The notes under the pieces were generated by a model. The model did no database searches, was not told the origin of the DNA, and saw only the letters and a list, made by a program, of their open reading frames with translations. A stretch of 64,000 nt of DNA from Pullulanibacillus pueri (lineage in GTDB: Bacteria; Bacillota; Bacilli; Bacillales; Sporolactobacillaceae): contig NZ_BMFV01000001.1 in NCBI RefSeq assembly GCF_014639255.1, positions 62,001-126,000 on the forward strand. The letters run 5' to 3'. The translations under genes were made by a program, and so were the position numbers. Below, one piece after another: positions 17,064 to 26,477 of the stretch. How positions within the stretch are numbered: position 1 is the first letter of the stretch; the number at the start of each line of letters is the position of its first letter.

Positions 17064-17624
17064 ATGACACTGGATGATCGTTTAAAAGTAGTGGTAGGTG
17101 CTGGAGAGTACAATAATAATCCAGGATGGTTACAAACACAAGAGGAAGAATTAAATCTATTAAATAGAGCGGATTGGGAGAAAAAGTTTGCAGAAAACGC
17201 CTTAGAAGCTATTCTAGCTGAACATGTCTGGGAGCATTTAACGTATGAAGAAGGAATGGCAGCAGCAAAGATAGGCTATGAATTTCTTAGGCCTGGAGGT
17301 TACATCCGTTGTGCAGTTCCTGATGGCTTTTTTCCTGACGATGAATACCAGCAGATGGTCCAAGTCGGGGGACCTGGTCCCAGAGATCATCCGGCGGTAA
17401 GCCATAAAATCGTCCACAATTATCAAACCTTGAGTCGCATGTTTGAGGACGCGGGCTTTACTGTGACGCTTCTAGAATATTGTGATGAAAACGGTAATTT
17501 TCATTATCAAGAATGGGATGAAAAACAAGGCTTTATTTATCGTTCTAGGCGCTTTGACCACAGAAATAGAAATGGGGAACTTGGTTTTGTATCGTTGATT
17601 GTTGATGCTATTAAACCTCTTTAG
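17064..17624 (+). CDS. SAM-dependent methyltransferase-like protein
   Basis: A 186-residue protein resembling the COG4627 predicted methyltransferases. It has an abbreviated N-terminal nucleotide loop (VVVGAGEYNNNPGW) followed by the motif-IV-like ILAEHVWEHLTYEEG, the LRPGGYIRCAVPDG segment, and an aromatic C-terminal sheet. GAGGGTGGAG lies before ATG 17064. It is 36 bases after the 2H gene and 19 bases before the small membrane protein gene, so the three may be cotranscribed. The methyl acceptor is unknown. Confidence 0.8.
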   Translation: MTLDDRLKVVVGAGEYNNNPGWLQTQEEELNLLNRADWEKKFAENALEAILAEHVWEHLTYEEGMAAAKIGYEFLRPGGYIRCAVPDGFFPDDEYQQMVQVGGPGPRDHPAVSHKIVHNYQTLSRMFEDAGFTVTLLEYCDENGNFHYQEWDEKQGFIYRSRRFDHRNRNGELGFVSLIVDAIKPL

Positions 17625-17643
17625 CCAAGGGGAGGGGGATGAG

Positions 17644-17916
17644 ATGTTAAGAAAAACTTTTTCTGTTGGATCTGGTCTATGTTTTTTAGTCACACTCCTT
17701 CCACTTATAGGAGAAAAATTTGGCTTACAAGTCTATCAACTAATGATAAGTATACATTCCTTTTTTCCCTTTGAATTGAACGCTTTGGGACTAATATTAG
17801 GCTGGTTCGGGATGAAAGGAAATCTAAGAGTAGCACTTTTAATCTTGAATCTATTAAGCCTTTTCTTTCATCTTTTTGTGTTTCTAATGGCCACTTATGG
17901 CTTTCAAGAGCCTTAA
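17644..17916 (+). CDS. small hydrophobic membrane protein
   Basis: A 90-residue protein of unknown function. ATG 17644 follows GGGGAGGGGG; an earlier in-frame ATG lies inside the methyltransferase gene. It has probable membrane spans at about 5-25, 37-52 and 57-84 (ALLILNLLSLFFHLFVFLMA). It follows the methyltransferase gene closely and ends the group. No family is recognised. Confidence 0.6.
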   Translation: MLRKTFSVGSGLCFLVTLLPLIGEKFGLQVYQLMISIHSFFPFELNALGLILGWFGMKGNLRVALLILNLLSLFFHLFVFLMATYGFQEP

Positions 17917-18074
17917 GATAAGTTTTGGTGGAAGAAAAGTTAACGGAAGACAGAGAAAAAAAGTGAAGTTAACCCAAAGGTCCAATTCTTAGAAGATAAA
18001 AAAAGAGAAGCAAGCTAAGCGTTTTTGATATAGAAGCAAAGGAATAGGCTTAAAGTTTTTGAGGAGAGATGGAT

Positions 18075-18818
18075 ATGATGATTGAAAATAAGATTGCTGT
18101 CATTACTGGCGCGGCTTCTGGAATTGGGGAAGCAACGGCAAAACTGTTAGCGAAAGAAGGGGCTAAGGTTATTATTGGTGATGTTGCTCAATCTGCTGAG
18201 GCGGTGGTTGAAGAAATTAAAGCGGTTGGCGGGGAGGCGTTGTTTGTTCGGTGTGATGTGACAGACGAAAAGAGTGTTCGGAATCTGATGGAGACTGCGA
18301 CAGCTTCCTATGGAAGACTAGATATACTGGTTGCCAATGCAGGTATTCCCGAGAAAAAAGGTCCGGTTCATGAAATGCAATTAGACGATTGGCAAAAGGT
18401 GCTTAACATCGATCTGAACGGGGTTGTACTTGCCAATAAATACGCCATTCAACAGATGCTGAAAAATGGATTTGGAGCTATTGTAAATATGGGATCGATT
18501 TTGGCTCATGTCGGTCAAGTGAACAGTACAGCATATTCTGCGGCTAAAGCAGCTGTTGTTAATTTTTCCCGTTCAGCCGCTGTAACTTATGCGACACAAG
18601 GGATACGTATTAACTGTATTTCTCCTGGATATACAGAAACGCCTTTATTGGCAAAATTACCAGAAGAAACGAAACAAGCAATGATAGCGAATCATCCAAT
18701 TGGGCGACTTGGAAAACCGGAGGAAATTGCTGAAGCTATTCTATTCCTAGTCAGTGATAAGGCTTCCTTTATCACTGGAACGGTTCTGCACGTAGATGGG
18801 GGATATACAGCGGTGTAA
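18075..18818 (+). CDS. short-chain dehydrogenase/reductase (glucose-1-dehydrogenase/FabG type)
   Basis: About 247 residues. GAGGAG (18061-18066) favours ATG 18075 over the ATG at 18069. It has the NAD(P) motif TGAASGIG (11-18), NAG in VANAGIP, the catalytic Ser in MGSILAH, and YSAAK. The C-terminal ITGTVLHVDGGYTAV is the standard classical-SDR ending. It catalyses oxidation or reduction of a hydroxyl or carbonyl substrate. The specific substrate cannot be told. Confidence 0.9.
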   Translation: MMIENKIAVITGAASGIGEATAKLLAKEGAKVIIGDVAQSAEAVVEEIKAVGGEALFVRCDVTDEKSVRNLMETATASYGRLDILVANAGIPEKKGPVHEMQLDDWQKVLNIDLNGVVLANKYAIQQMLKNGFGAIVNMGSILAHVGQVNSTAYSAAKAAVVNFSRSAAVTYATQGIRINCISPGYTETPLLAKLPEETKQAMIANHPIGRLGKPEEIAEAILFLVSDKASFITGTVLHVDGGYTAV

Positions 18819-18890
18819 AAGGAAGAGGGACCTCTGGTGTCGAACTAACCAATATTTATGTGGATGGATTAAGAAAGGAGAGGAAAGACG

Positions 18891-19592
18891 GTGAAACTAT
18901 TAGTAACGGGTGCAAATCGGGGACTTGGCCTTGCATTAACAACGGTGAGCATCAAACGAGGCCATAAAGTATTTGCCGGGGTCCGTGATCTCGAGCAACG
19001 AACAGAAGCACTTCAACAACTCCAAGCCCTATTTCCCAAGCGGTTGACAATGGTGCCTTTAGATATTACAGATGAAAAGGACTGCAGGCAAGCGGCACAG
19101 CAAGTCAAAGAGGAAACAGGTGATATTGATGTGATAATTAGCAATGCGGGTCTTTTGACAGAACGGGAGAAGACCATTGAGCAATTGGACATGTCCGAAG
19201 TCCAGAAGTCCTTTGATGTCAATCTTTTCGGTCCAATGCGGGTGGTGAAGCATTTCCTCCCAATTTTAGCCCAAGGGGATCAAGCGGCAATTATTCATAT
19301 TTCCTCGGAAGCAGGAAGCTTCGCAAATGCTTACGGTGGGGATTATCCTTACGCGCTGTCTAAGCATGCCCTGAATATGTTTACAGAACAGCTCCGTCAA
19401 TATCTTAAAGAAAAAGCTGTTTCTGTCTATGCTGTTCATCCAGGCTGGATTAAAACAGATATGGGCGGAGACCAAGCGCCGGGCTCACCGCAAGAAACAG
19501 CTCATAGTATTATCGATATTCTTGAAGGGAAAAAACAGGTGACAAGTCAGTCCTCCTTTATTGATTTTAAAGGAAACCCTATGCCTTTCTAA
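18891..19592 (+). CDS. short-chain dehydrogenase/reductase (C-factor/YwnB-like)
   Basis: A 233-residue Rossmann protein starting at GTG 18891, after AAAGGAGAGGAAAG. Motif TGANRGLG lies at 6-13, NAG in ISNAGLL, and the active-site YALSK at about 160. The VHPGWIKTDMGG segment matches the cell-signalling C-factor-like SDR subfamily. It follows another SDR by 72 bases, but the two are only distantly alike, so this is not a recent duplication. Confidence 0.88.
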   Translation: MKLLVTGANRGLGLALTTVSIKRGHKVFAGVRDLEQRTEALQQLQALFPKRLTMVPLDITDEKDCRQAAQQVKEETGDIDVIISNAGLLTEREKTIEQLDMSEVQKSFDVNLFGPMRVVKHFLPILAQGDQAAIIHISSEAGSFANAYGGDYPYALSKHALNMFTEQLRQYLKEKAVSVYAVHPGWIKTDMGGDQAPGSPQETAHSIIDILEGKKQVTSQSSFIDFKGNPMPF

Positions 19593-19689
19593 TTTTGTGT
19601 GGGATTTGGGATGAGAGGTGGAAGCGATGTCGTCATTAAAAGGGAAGAGAATGATGACGGTGATTCGTGTACGGAATGTATGATTTTTT

Positions 19690-19834
19690 TTATAACGACA
19701 GCGTTTATAACTTAGTGGAAGACCTTTGGCTTTCGCCATCAAGGTTTGGCGACAACCTTAGTGTGTGAAGGCGTATGCCTGAACATCTAGCTGTACTTAG
19801 CGAAGCGGTGAAGTGCAAGCCAGGTTTTCTAATC
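19690..19834 (+). repeat. dispersed structured repeat, family A, copy 2
   Basis: Starts at TTTATAACGACAG and ends at GCCAGGTTTTCTAA. The end segments are complementary: TTAGTGGAAGACCTTTGGCTT against AAGCCAGGTTTTCTAA, closing a long stem. An internal hairpin covers GCCTGAACATC. It lies between the second SDR and the tartrate dehydrogenase gene and produces a spurious N-terminal extension of the latter's reading frame. Confidence 0.8.
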
Positions 19835-19873
19835 AAGTACGGCAAAAAAAAGACGAAATGGAGAGGAATTAGC

Positions 19874-20932
19874 ATGCAGAAATATGAAATCGCTGTGATT
19901 CCTGGCGATGGCATTGGTAAAGAAGTGGTCCCGGAGGCTCTGAAGGTTCTTGAGACTCTTGCCGACATCCATGGTGGACTATCTTTTGAATGGACACCGT
20001 TTCCGTGGAGCTGTGATTATTATGTTCAACATGGGAAGATGATGCCTGATGACGGGATACAGACGCTGCAAAATTTTAATGCCATCTTTCTGGGCGCAGT
20101 TGGCAATCCCCAAGTGGTGCCAGACCATATTTCGCTTTGGGGATTGTTGATCAACATTCGTAGGGAAATGGAGCAGTCTATTAACATTCGGCCCGCACGC
20201 TATTTTAAAGGACTGCAATCGCCTTTAGTTAACCCAAAAGACTTTGATCTGATTGTGGTGAGGGAGAATAGTGAAGGGGAATATAGTGAAGTCGGTGGCC
20301 GGATTCATAAAAACGAGGATGAAATCGCAATTCAGAATGCTATTTTCACACGTAAAGGAACCGAACGGGCCATGCGTTATGCATTTGAACTGGCACAAAA
20401 AAGACGTGGGCACGTGACCAGTGCGACGAAGTCCAACGGTATTGTCCATTCTATGCCATTTTGGGATGGTGTCTTTGATGAGGTGAAAAAGGATTATAGT
20501 GAAGTTGAAACCGCATCCTACCACATTGATGCGTTAGCCGCCTTTTTTGTGAGCCGGCCGCAAGTGTTTGATGTGATTGTCGCGAGTAATCTGTTTGGAG
20601 ACATCTTAACGGATATTGGTGGAGCGATCATGGGGAGTATCGGCATTGCGCCGGCTGCCAATATCAACGTCAATGGAAAGTATCCTTCCATGTTTGAACC
20701 TGTTCATGGTTCGGCGCCCGATATTTATGGAAAAGGGATCGCGAATCCCGTTGGACAGATTTGGACAGCGAAAATGATGCTTGATCATTTTGGGGAAGAA
20801 GAACTAGGTCAACACCTTTTGGACGCCATGGAGTCGGTCATTGGAGAGGGGATCAAGACGGTGGATATTGGTGGTGCGGCAACGACCAAGGAAGTGACGG
20901 AAGCTCTAATTCAGAGATTAAAAAGCCTCTAG
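19874..20932 (+). CDS. tartrate dehydrogenase/decarboxylase family enzyme (YcsA-like)
   Basis: A 352-residue member of the isocitrate/isopropylmalate dehydrogenase superfamily. ATG 19874 gives MQKYEIAVIPGDGIGKEV, the family N-terminus; upstream in-frame codons belong to the family A repeat. It has the substrate loop NIRPARYF, VVRENSEGEYSEVGGR, and the metal/NAD region VASNLFGDILTDIG with EPVHGSAPDIYGKGIANP. Length and LWGLLINIRR favour the tartrate/D-malate dehydrogenase branch over LeuB. It oxidises a 2-hydroxy dicarboxylic acid using NAD and Mg or Mn. No operon partners. Confidence 0.9.
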   Translation: MQKYEIAVIPGDGIGKEVVPEALKVLETLADIHGGLSFEWTPFPWSCDYYVQHGKMMPDDGIQTLQNFNAIFLGAVGNPQVVPDHISLWGLLINIRREMEQSINIRPARYFKGLQSPLVNPKDFDLIVVRENSEGEYSEVGGRIHKNEDEIAIQNAIFTRKGTERAMRYAFELAQKRRGHVTSATKSNGIVHSMPFWDGVFDEVKKDYSEVETASYHIDALAAFFVSRPQVFDVIVASNLFGDILTDIGGAIMGSIGIAPAANINVNGKYPSMFEPVHGSAPDIYGKGIANPVGQIWTAKMMLDHFGEEELGQHLLDAMESVIGEGIKTVDIGGAATTKEVTEALIQRLKSL

Positions 20933-21086
20933 TGTCTTGTCTTTTAGAGTGTGAATTTTAGAATCGGTATTTAAAAGGTATTTTAATAAATATCTGCCAT
21001 AGTTATAGATATTAGGAAGCCATTAGCAAAACTAAAGTCAACCTATCCTCGCTCGACACTTTGGAAGAACAAGGGGAGGGGCCAGA

Positions 21087-22541
21087 ATGCCGTTAACTAC
21101 GAAGGAAATGATCGCGATCATAAGACAAGGTTTGCAAAAAACCTCTAACCCTAAAAAGATTATTGTGGTAGGGGCCGGAATGGCTGGATTGGTGGCGGCC
21201 TCGCTTTTAAAAGAAGCTGGCCACAACATCACTATTTTGGAGGCGACCCAAAGAGTGGGCGGCCGGATTTATACACTTCGGGCACCGTTTGTCGATGATT
21301 TATACCTTGATATGGGAGCCATGCGAATTCCTAGTCATCATGATTTGGTTCTTGAATACATCAGGAAATTTGGTTTAGATGTCCATGCCTTTCTAAACGC
21401 AACTTCGAATGACATCATATTTGTAGGTGGTGTGAAAACGACTCGGCAAGCCTACCAGCAAAATCCTGATATACTAAAGTTCCCCGTCTCGCCGCAGGAA
21501 AAGGGGAAAACAGCCGGTGAACTGCTTTATTCCGCTATTAAGCCAGTCATCGATTTTATTCAACAAGACCCTATCCATCACTGGCAAAAGGTGATACGTG
21601 ATTATGATCGCTATTCTATGGAGACCTTCTTAAGATATAATCCTGTTGGCGTCTCTCTCTCATCGGGAGCAGTGGAATTGTGTAAAGTATTACTTGGCTT
21701 GGAAGGTTTTCCAGAATTATCATTTCCAGCCGTCCTACGGGAATTGCTCCCTTTATTCTCACCTGATATGGTATTTTATGAAATCAAAAATGGTAATGAT
21801 CAACTTCCCTTGGCCTTTATCCCCCAGTTAAAAGACGATATTAATTTAAATCAACAAATGACTAAAATTACACAAAAACCCGACAGTGTCACTATTCACT
21901 CCATTCATTCACAAAGCCAAAGGGCTATCGAAACGACGGGTGATGTGGCCGTCCTGACGATTCCCTTTACCATGCTAAAGTTTGTTGAGATCGAACCACG
22001 CAACTCCTTTTCACATAATAAATACAAGGCGATTCGAGAACTACATTATGTGCCGTCTACAAAAGTTGGTTTGCAATTTCGTCATCGCTTTTGGGAGGCA
22101 GAAGGGATTAAAGGGGGCACTCTGTCAACAGATTTGCCTATTCGATTTGCTTATTACCCTAGCCATCTCATTGGTTCAACAGGTTCTGGCATTGTTCTTG
22201 CGAGTTATACATGGGAGGATGACACCCTTTCATGGGACAACATTCCTGAACAAGATCGGATTCGCAACGCATTAAGCAATTTGGCTATGATTCATGGTGA
22301 TCATATTTATGATGATTTTTTAGTGGGGGCTTCCCACAGTTGGTCGCAATACCGTTATACCGGTGGGGCAGCTTTTTCAATGTTTAAGCCCAATCAACAA
22401 ACAGACCTTTATCCCTCGATCTATACCCCTGAAGGCAGAGTGCATTTTGCTGGTGAACACACTTCAACCGTTCCAGCATGGATTGAAGGCGCCGTACAAT
22501 CAGGAATTAGGGTGGCCAATGAAGTGAATAACCTTTCTTAA
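21087..22541 (+). CDS. flavin amine oxidase (L-amino acid/monoamine oxidase family)
   Basis: A 484-residue FAD enzyme. GVxGxG-type motif [17 protein letters not shown] with GAGMAG at 29-34, then [14 protein letters not shown], the FAD-binding arginine motif. The C-terminal [20 protein letters not shown] is the family's flavin-binding ending. It oxidises amino acids or amines to imines with release of hydrogen peroxide. Residues 1-24 form an N-terminal helix, with no secretion signal. GGGGAGGGG lies upstream of ATG 21087. Its substrate is unresolved. Confidence 0.9.
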   Translation: MPLTTKEMIAIIRQGLQKTSNPKKIIVVGAGMAGLVAASLLKEAGHNITILEATQRVGGRIYTLRAPFVDDLYLDMGAMRIPSHHDLVLEYIRKFGLDVHAFLNATSNDIIFVGGVKTTRQAYQQNPDILKFPVSPQEKGKTAGELLYSAIKPVIDFIQQDPIHHWQKVIRDYDRYSMETFLRYNPVGVSLSSGAVELCKVLLGLEGFPELSFPAVLRELLPLFSPDMVFYEIKNGNDQLPLAFIPQLKDDINLNQQMTKITQKPDSVTIHSIHSQSQRAIETTGDVAVLTIPFTMLKFVEIEPRNSFSHNKYKAIRELHYVPSTKVGLQFRHRFWEAEGIKGGTLSTDLPIRFAYYPSHLIGSTGSGIVLASYTWEDDTLSWDNIPEQDRIRNALSNLAMIHGDHIYDDFLVGASHSWSQYRYTGGAAFSMFKPNQQTDLYPSIYTPEGRVHFAGEHTSTVPAWIEGAVQSGIRVANEVNNLS

Positions 22542-22562
22542 AAAAATATTGAAGCAGATGGC

Positions 22563-22588
22563 GAACTCTTAATAGAGTTCTTTTTTTA
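22563..22588 (+). terminator. terminator after the amine oxidase, overlapping the end of the AraC gene
   Basis: GAACTCT (22563-22569) and AGAGTTC (22574-22580), then a run of Ts. The stem overlaps the last codons of the convergent AraC gene. Confidence 0.8.
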
Positions 22589-23429
22589 CTTTTCTTATAC
22601 TTGATGGTGTCATGTTTTTAATTTTCTTAAAGGTACGTCCAAAATAATTGATATCGGAAAATCCAACTTTTCTGGCAATCTCTGTTATAGACTCATTGGT
22701 TTCAATAAGCATTCGTTCAGCCTCATTAATTCTTAAAAGGTTGAGATACTCAATAAATGTTTTTCCCGTGACTTTTTTGAATGTCCTGCAAAAATGATTG
22801 GGGCTTAAGTTGACTATTTTGGCTGCGTCGTTAATGGTAAATGCTTCATCATAGCGTTGGCGGAGGGTTTGCAGGAGTTTAGAGAAATCGTAACCTTTTT
22901 GAGTGTATGTGATTGATCGGTCAATGACTTCCAGTGCAAAGCGGAAAAACAAGCCGAAAATTCTTAGCAGTTCTGCCTTGACAAGTAATTCATAGCCTCG
23001 TTTTTTTTCCGTGAATTCTTCAAGTAATCTCGCAAATGCCTGATTAATCTCATTTATGTAGGGAGCCTTTTTTTTCATTGTCCGTGGCCAAGTCATGCGT
23101 TGATCAAGATAGGGAAGAAAATAATGATAGTCTGTAAAATCGAGTCCATTACCACGTACTAAGGTCTCATTGAAAACAATACACACGAGTTCGGTATTTG
23201 GCTCTAGTGAAGCAGTACCATGTAATTGTTTTGAATTGATAAAGGCGAGTTCTCCTTGATCAAGTTCTACAAAGTTTGCATCAATTTGAACCTGACATTT
23301 CCCCTCCTTAACAAAAATCCATTCAATATGATCATGCCAGTGCAAAGGAAAGTCATGAGTAAAAAAGATATTAATAGGAAACGCTTGATCTGGCATTACA
23401 GTTTGTTCTTTTAAGTTCCCCATGTTCAT
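22569..23429 (-). CDS. AraC-family regulator with cupin sensor domain
   Basis: A 286-residue regulator. ATG 23429 follows AGGAGAG by seven bases. The N-terminal cupin (about 15-95, with FPLHWHDHIEWIFVKEG) probably senses a sugar. The C-terminal ~100 residues hold two helix-turn-helices (FTINDAAKIVNLSPNHFCRTFKK and SITEIARKVGFSDINYFGRTFKK). It is transcribed divergently from the isomerase and Gfo/Idh genes and is the obvious candidate activator of them through the 190-bp intergenic region. Confidence 0.92.
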   Translation of the reverse strand: MNMGNLKEQTVMPDQAFPINIFFTHDFPLHWHDHIEWIFVKEGKCQVQIDANFVELDQGELAFINSKQLHGTASLEPNTELVCIVFNETLVRGNGLDFTDYHYFLPYLDQRMTWPRTMKKKAPYINEINQAFARLLEEFTEKKRGYELLVKAELLRIFGLFFRFALEVIDRSITYTQKGYDFSKLLQTLRQRYDEAFTINDAAKIVNLSPNHFCRTFKKVTGKTFIEYLNLLRINEAERMLIETNESITEIARKVGFSDINYFGRTFKKIKNMTPSSIRKVKKELY

Positions 23430-23493
23430 GTGTGTTCTCTCCTATTATTGATGATTCGCACGTTTTTTGCATATTAACAAGAAAAAATAAAAA

Positions 23494-23507
23494 TGTCAAC
23501 GCTTTCT
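23494..23507 (+). promoter_or_regulatory. candidate catabolite-responsive element (cre)
   Basis: TGTCAACGCTTTCT agrees with the CcpA consensus TGWAARCGYTWNCW except for one base. It lies in the AraC/isomerase divergent promoter region, so CcpA control of sugar catabolism is plausible. Confidence 0.5.
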
Positions 23508-23618
23508 ATTTATATAAATCATAATATTGTGCGATTAACAAGCAATTTTGTTTCTAGTTTTCTGATCCATATACTTATACGATAAAGAAGCAAAAAGAAA
23601 TAAAGACGAGGAGGAAAT

Positions 23619-24506
23619 ATGAAGCAAATAAGGATAGGAACGCTTGTTAGTGGAATGGATGCCGTTCGTTTATTACCACAGATTATTCCCCATGGTTTTG
23701 AATCTTTTAGCTTAACTTTTTGGCAATCAACACATCAAATGGACTTATCAGAATTAGCGAAAGAAGTAAAGGAAATTATAGCCGATCAGGATATTGTCAT
23801 TTCAAGCTTATCGATCTTCGGGAATGCTTTAACAGGAGAAGGAGACAATAGCGACACTCTAGCAAGTTGGGAGAGATTAATAGATCACGCGCATGAATTT
23901 GGGACAGATTTGGTTACTGGATTTACTGGGAGAATGCCGGGAGCCATTGACCAGTCCATGCACCAATTTACTAAAGTTTTTGGTGAGCTGACAAAGCGTG
24001 CCGAAAATGCAGGTGTTAAGTTGGCCTTTGAAAATTGTGATATGGGTGGAACATGGGCAGAAGGAGATTGGAATATTGCTCATAACCCGACGGCGTGGGA
24101 GATGATGTTTCATGCCGTTCCTGCTGAGAATATGGGGCTGCAATGGGAGCCCTGTCATCAAATGGTAAGTTTAATTGATCCGATTCCGCAGTTAAGACGG
24201 TGGTTGGAGAAAGGCAAGATTTTTAATGTCCATGGCAAGGATGCCACCATTGCTTGGGATATTGTGAGGGAATTCGGCATTCATGGGCCGAAACCATTTG
24301 TTTGGCACCGTACACCAGGGTTTGGTGATTCAAATTGGACGGATATCATTTCAATATTAAGACAAGGGCGCTATGAAGGTAGCATTGATATTGAAGGTTT
24401 TCATGACCCCGTTTATAGAGAAGATTGGGAAATGACGGGTCAGGTTCATGGATTAAATTATTTAAAACAATGTCGTGGCGGAGATTTTATAACGAATCCG
24501 AAATAG
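23619..24506 (+). CDS. sugar phosphate isomerase/epimerase (xylose-isomerase-like TIM barrel)
   Basis: A 295-residue TIM-barrel protein. Conserved metal-binding acids appear in LAFENCDMGG, GLQWEPCHQM, VHGKDAT (His) and SIDIEGFHDP, the AP-endonuclease-2 family pattern of sugar isomerases and epimerases. ATG 23619 follows GAGGAGG. It is the first gene of a pair with a Gfo/Idh dehydrogenase 34 bases on, under a divergent AraC regulator. This arrangement is typical of inositol- or unusual-sugar catabolism. Substrate unknown. Confidence 0.9.
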   Translation: MKQIRIGTLVSGMDAVRLLPQIIPHGFESFSLTFWQSTHQMDLSELAKEVKEIIADQDIVISSLSIFGNALTGEGDNSDTLASWERLIDHAHEFGTDLVTGFTGRMPGAIDQSMHQFTKVFGELTKRAENAGVKLAFENCDMGGTWAEGDWNIAHNPTAWEMMFHAVPAENMGLQWEPCHQMVSLIDPIPQLRRWLEKGKIFNVHGKDATIAWDIVREFGIHGPKPFVWHRTPGFGDSNWTDIISILRQGRYEGSIDIEGFHDPVYREDWEMTGQVHGLNYLKQCRGGDFITNPK

Positions 24507-24511
24507 GTTAA

Positions 24512-24525
24512 ATTAAGCGTTTACT
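24512..24525 (+). promoter_or_regulatory. candidate cre site in the isomerase-dehydrogenase gap
   Basis: ATTAAGCGTTTACT fits the cre consensus at 12 of 14 positions. It lies within the operon just before the Gfo/Idh start codon, where it could act as a transcriptional roadblock. Confidence 0.35.
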
Positions 24526-24540
24526 GGTGAGGTGATAAAA

Positions 24541-25557
24541 GTGAAAGAACATAAAGTTGTGGTAGCTGGCTGTGGCGGAATGTCAAATGAGTGGCTTGAT
24601 TATGCTGCCAAGAGGGACAATGTTGAAATAGTAGGGCTTGTAGATATTTTTGAGGAAAGTGCTCAATCAATGGCTAAAAAGAGAGGTCTTGATGTTCCTA
24701 CATTTACGGACCTATCAGTGGCCATCGAGGAAACGGGCGCCAATTTGGTCTTTGATGTGACCATTCCATCGAGCCACAAACAAATTGTGACGACAGCATT
24801 AAAAGCAGGATGCAATGTGTTTGGAGAAAAACCAATGGCAGAATCGATGAAAGACGCAAGAGAAATCATCAAACTCACGGAGCAAACGGGAAAGCGTTAT
24901 AGCGTCATGCAAAATAGACGTTATTTAAAGCAAATTAGAGCTCTTCATGATGTCTTGAAAACAGGGGCCATTGGAACGATTGGATCAATCCATGCTAACT
25001 TTTTCTTAGGGCCACATTTTGGGGGATTTCGTGAAGAAATGGACAATGTGCTCATCTTAGATATGGCGATTCATACTTTTGATCAGGCCAGATTTATAAC
25101 AGGAGCTGATCCGGTATCTGTATATTGTCATGAATATAATCCACCAGGATCATGGTATAAAGGGAATGCTTCGGCGATATGTATTTTTGAAATGAATGAT
25201 GGTTCTGTTTTCAGCTATAATGGTTCATGGTGTGCACAAGGTTTGGGTACCTCATGGGAATCAGAATGGCGTGTGACTGGCAGCGAGGGTTCGGCAAAAT
25301 GGGACGGCTTCCATACCCCTATTGTTGAAGTGGTCGATGAGGAACAGTCATCATCATTCATACATGCCTTTAAAGCATTAGACGTCCCTGAACGTTGGGA
25401 GGGGCAGAGTGGTCATTTTGGATGCCTCGATGAAATGTTTGATGCACTAGAACATGGGCGACGTGCAGAAACGGATTGCACCGACAATATTAAAAGCATT
25501 GCCATGGTTTTAGGGGCAGTCGAGAGTGCAAGAACCCATAAAAAAGTCTTTTTATAG
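24541..25557 (+). CDS. Gfo/Idh/MocA-family NAD(P)-dependent oxidoreductase
   Basis: A 338-residue dehydrogenase. GTG 24541 is placed by GAGGTGAT (24529-24536), preferred to the GTG inside that site. It has N-terminal Rossmann motif VVVAGCGGMSNEW, the catalytic-lysine loop FGEKPMAES, and LDMAIHTFDQARF with the conserved His/Asp. It forms an operon with the preceding isomerase. Such enzymes oxidise or epimerise sugars and sugar acids through keto intermediates. Confidence 0.92.
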   Translation: MKEHKVVVAGCGGMSNEWLDYAAKRDNVEIVGLVDIFEESAQSMAKKRGLDVPTFTDLSVAIEETGANLVFDVTIPSSHKQIVTTALKAGCNVFGEKPMAESMKDAREIIKLTEQTGKRYSVMQNRRYLKQIRALHDVLKTGAIGTIGSIHANFFLGPHFGGFREEMDNVLILDMAIHTFDQARFITGADPVSVYCHEYNPPGSWYKGNASAICIFEMNDGSVFSYNGSWCAQGLGTSWESEWRVTGSEGSAKWDGFHTPIVEVVDEEQSSSFIHAFKALDVPERWEGQSGHFGCLDEMFDALEHGRRAETDCTDNIKSIAMVLGAVESARTHKKVFL

Positions 25558-25623
25558 ATATGAAGGTCTCCTGTTTTTAACTATGGATAAAACCCAACTA
25601 TCCAAATTCTATTTAAATGAACT

Positions 25624-25663
25624 GCCCCCCAAAGTTATTGTGAAAATGCAACTTCTGGGGGGC
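25624..25663. terminator. bidirectional hairpin between convergent genes
   Basis: GCCCCCC (25624-25630) pairs with GGGGGGC (25657-25663), with AAGTT and AACTT pairing inside. It lies between the Gfo/Idh gene and the convergent regulator. No long T run on either side. Confidence 0.7.
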
Positions 25664-25673
25664 TAATTAGTGA

Positions 25674-26294
25674 TTAAAATTGAATTAAAAACTTACAATG
25701 AGCATTGCCTTCGGTCTTACAGCAAGTTCTTTTGACTTTATCCGTTTCTAGGACGTTTTTAAACATATCTGTTTCACAATGACAGGCCACTTTGAATTCT
25801 TTGGCTACGGCGAGGATCGGGCAGTTGTATTCTGTGATTTCATAGGTGGTATCATCTATTTGAGACACGTCGGCCATATAGCCTTTTTCATTTTGTATGT
25901 TGACCATTTCATTTATTTTTTCTTCATTGGATTTATACTCCATGCGAACGAGAGAGCTTTGTGTTTGCCGTGCTTCTCGCTTTTTAAACAAATAATAAAT
26001 GGCGTCTTCTCCATGTAAATCCTTAATATCCTTTAGGAATTCAACGCTCATGCCTTCATAATTTTTAGGGAAAAGGCGTTCACCTTTTTCGGAAAGTGAA
26101 AAGGTTTGGAGCGGTCTTCCCATCGATTGCTTCACTTCTCTTGATTGAATGAGGCCATCTCTTTCTAACATATTAAGATGTTTTCTTACGGCCATATGGG
26201 TAATGTTCAATAAATTGGTGAGGTCGTTGACAGTTAATGTCACTTCTTTTTTTAATAACTCAAGGATTTTATCCTTTGTCGTTCCACTAGCCAT
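25674..26294 (-). CDS. SufR-like iron-sulfur helix-turn-helix regulator
   Basis: A 206-residue regulator. The winged HTH is at residues 8-60 (LELLKKEVTLTVNDLTNLLN, then ITHMAVRKHLNMLERDGLI). The C-terminal part has a cysteine cluster: Cys158, Cys171, Cys173, Cys191, Cys192 and Cys200, spaced like the ligands in cyanobacterial and actinobacterial SufR, where C-x12-C is followed by a later Cys. It probably holds an Fe-S cluster that senses oxidative stress or iron supply. It is divergent from sodA across a 180-bp gap, and a ferredoxin gene lies beyond sodA. The cluster ligands are my inference from spacing. Confidence 0.82.
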   Translation of the reverse strand: MASGTTKDKILELLKKEVTLTVNDLTNLLNITHMAVRKHLNMLERDGLIQSREVKQSMGRPLQTFSLSEKGERLFPKNYEGMSVEFLKDIKDLHGEDAIYYLFKKREARQTQSSLVRMEYKSNEEKINEMVNIQNEKGYMADVSQIDDTTYEITEYNCPILAVAKEFKVACHCETDMFKNVLETDKVKRTCCKTEGNAHCKFLIQF

Positions 26295-26477
26295 CAGCAG
26301 TCACCCCCGTTCTTTACTCTTTAATAATCTATTATATTATAAAGCTGCTGATTTTAAAAAGATAAGGGTTGAGAGGGAATATATTTTATTGTCGAAGCAT
26401 AATGCTTGCTTTCAATTTATATGCTTATTATACTTTTTAGTATAGAAAGTAAAAATGCTTTTAGGAGGATGAAGAAG

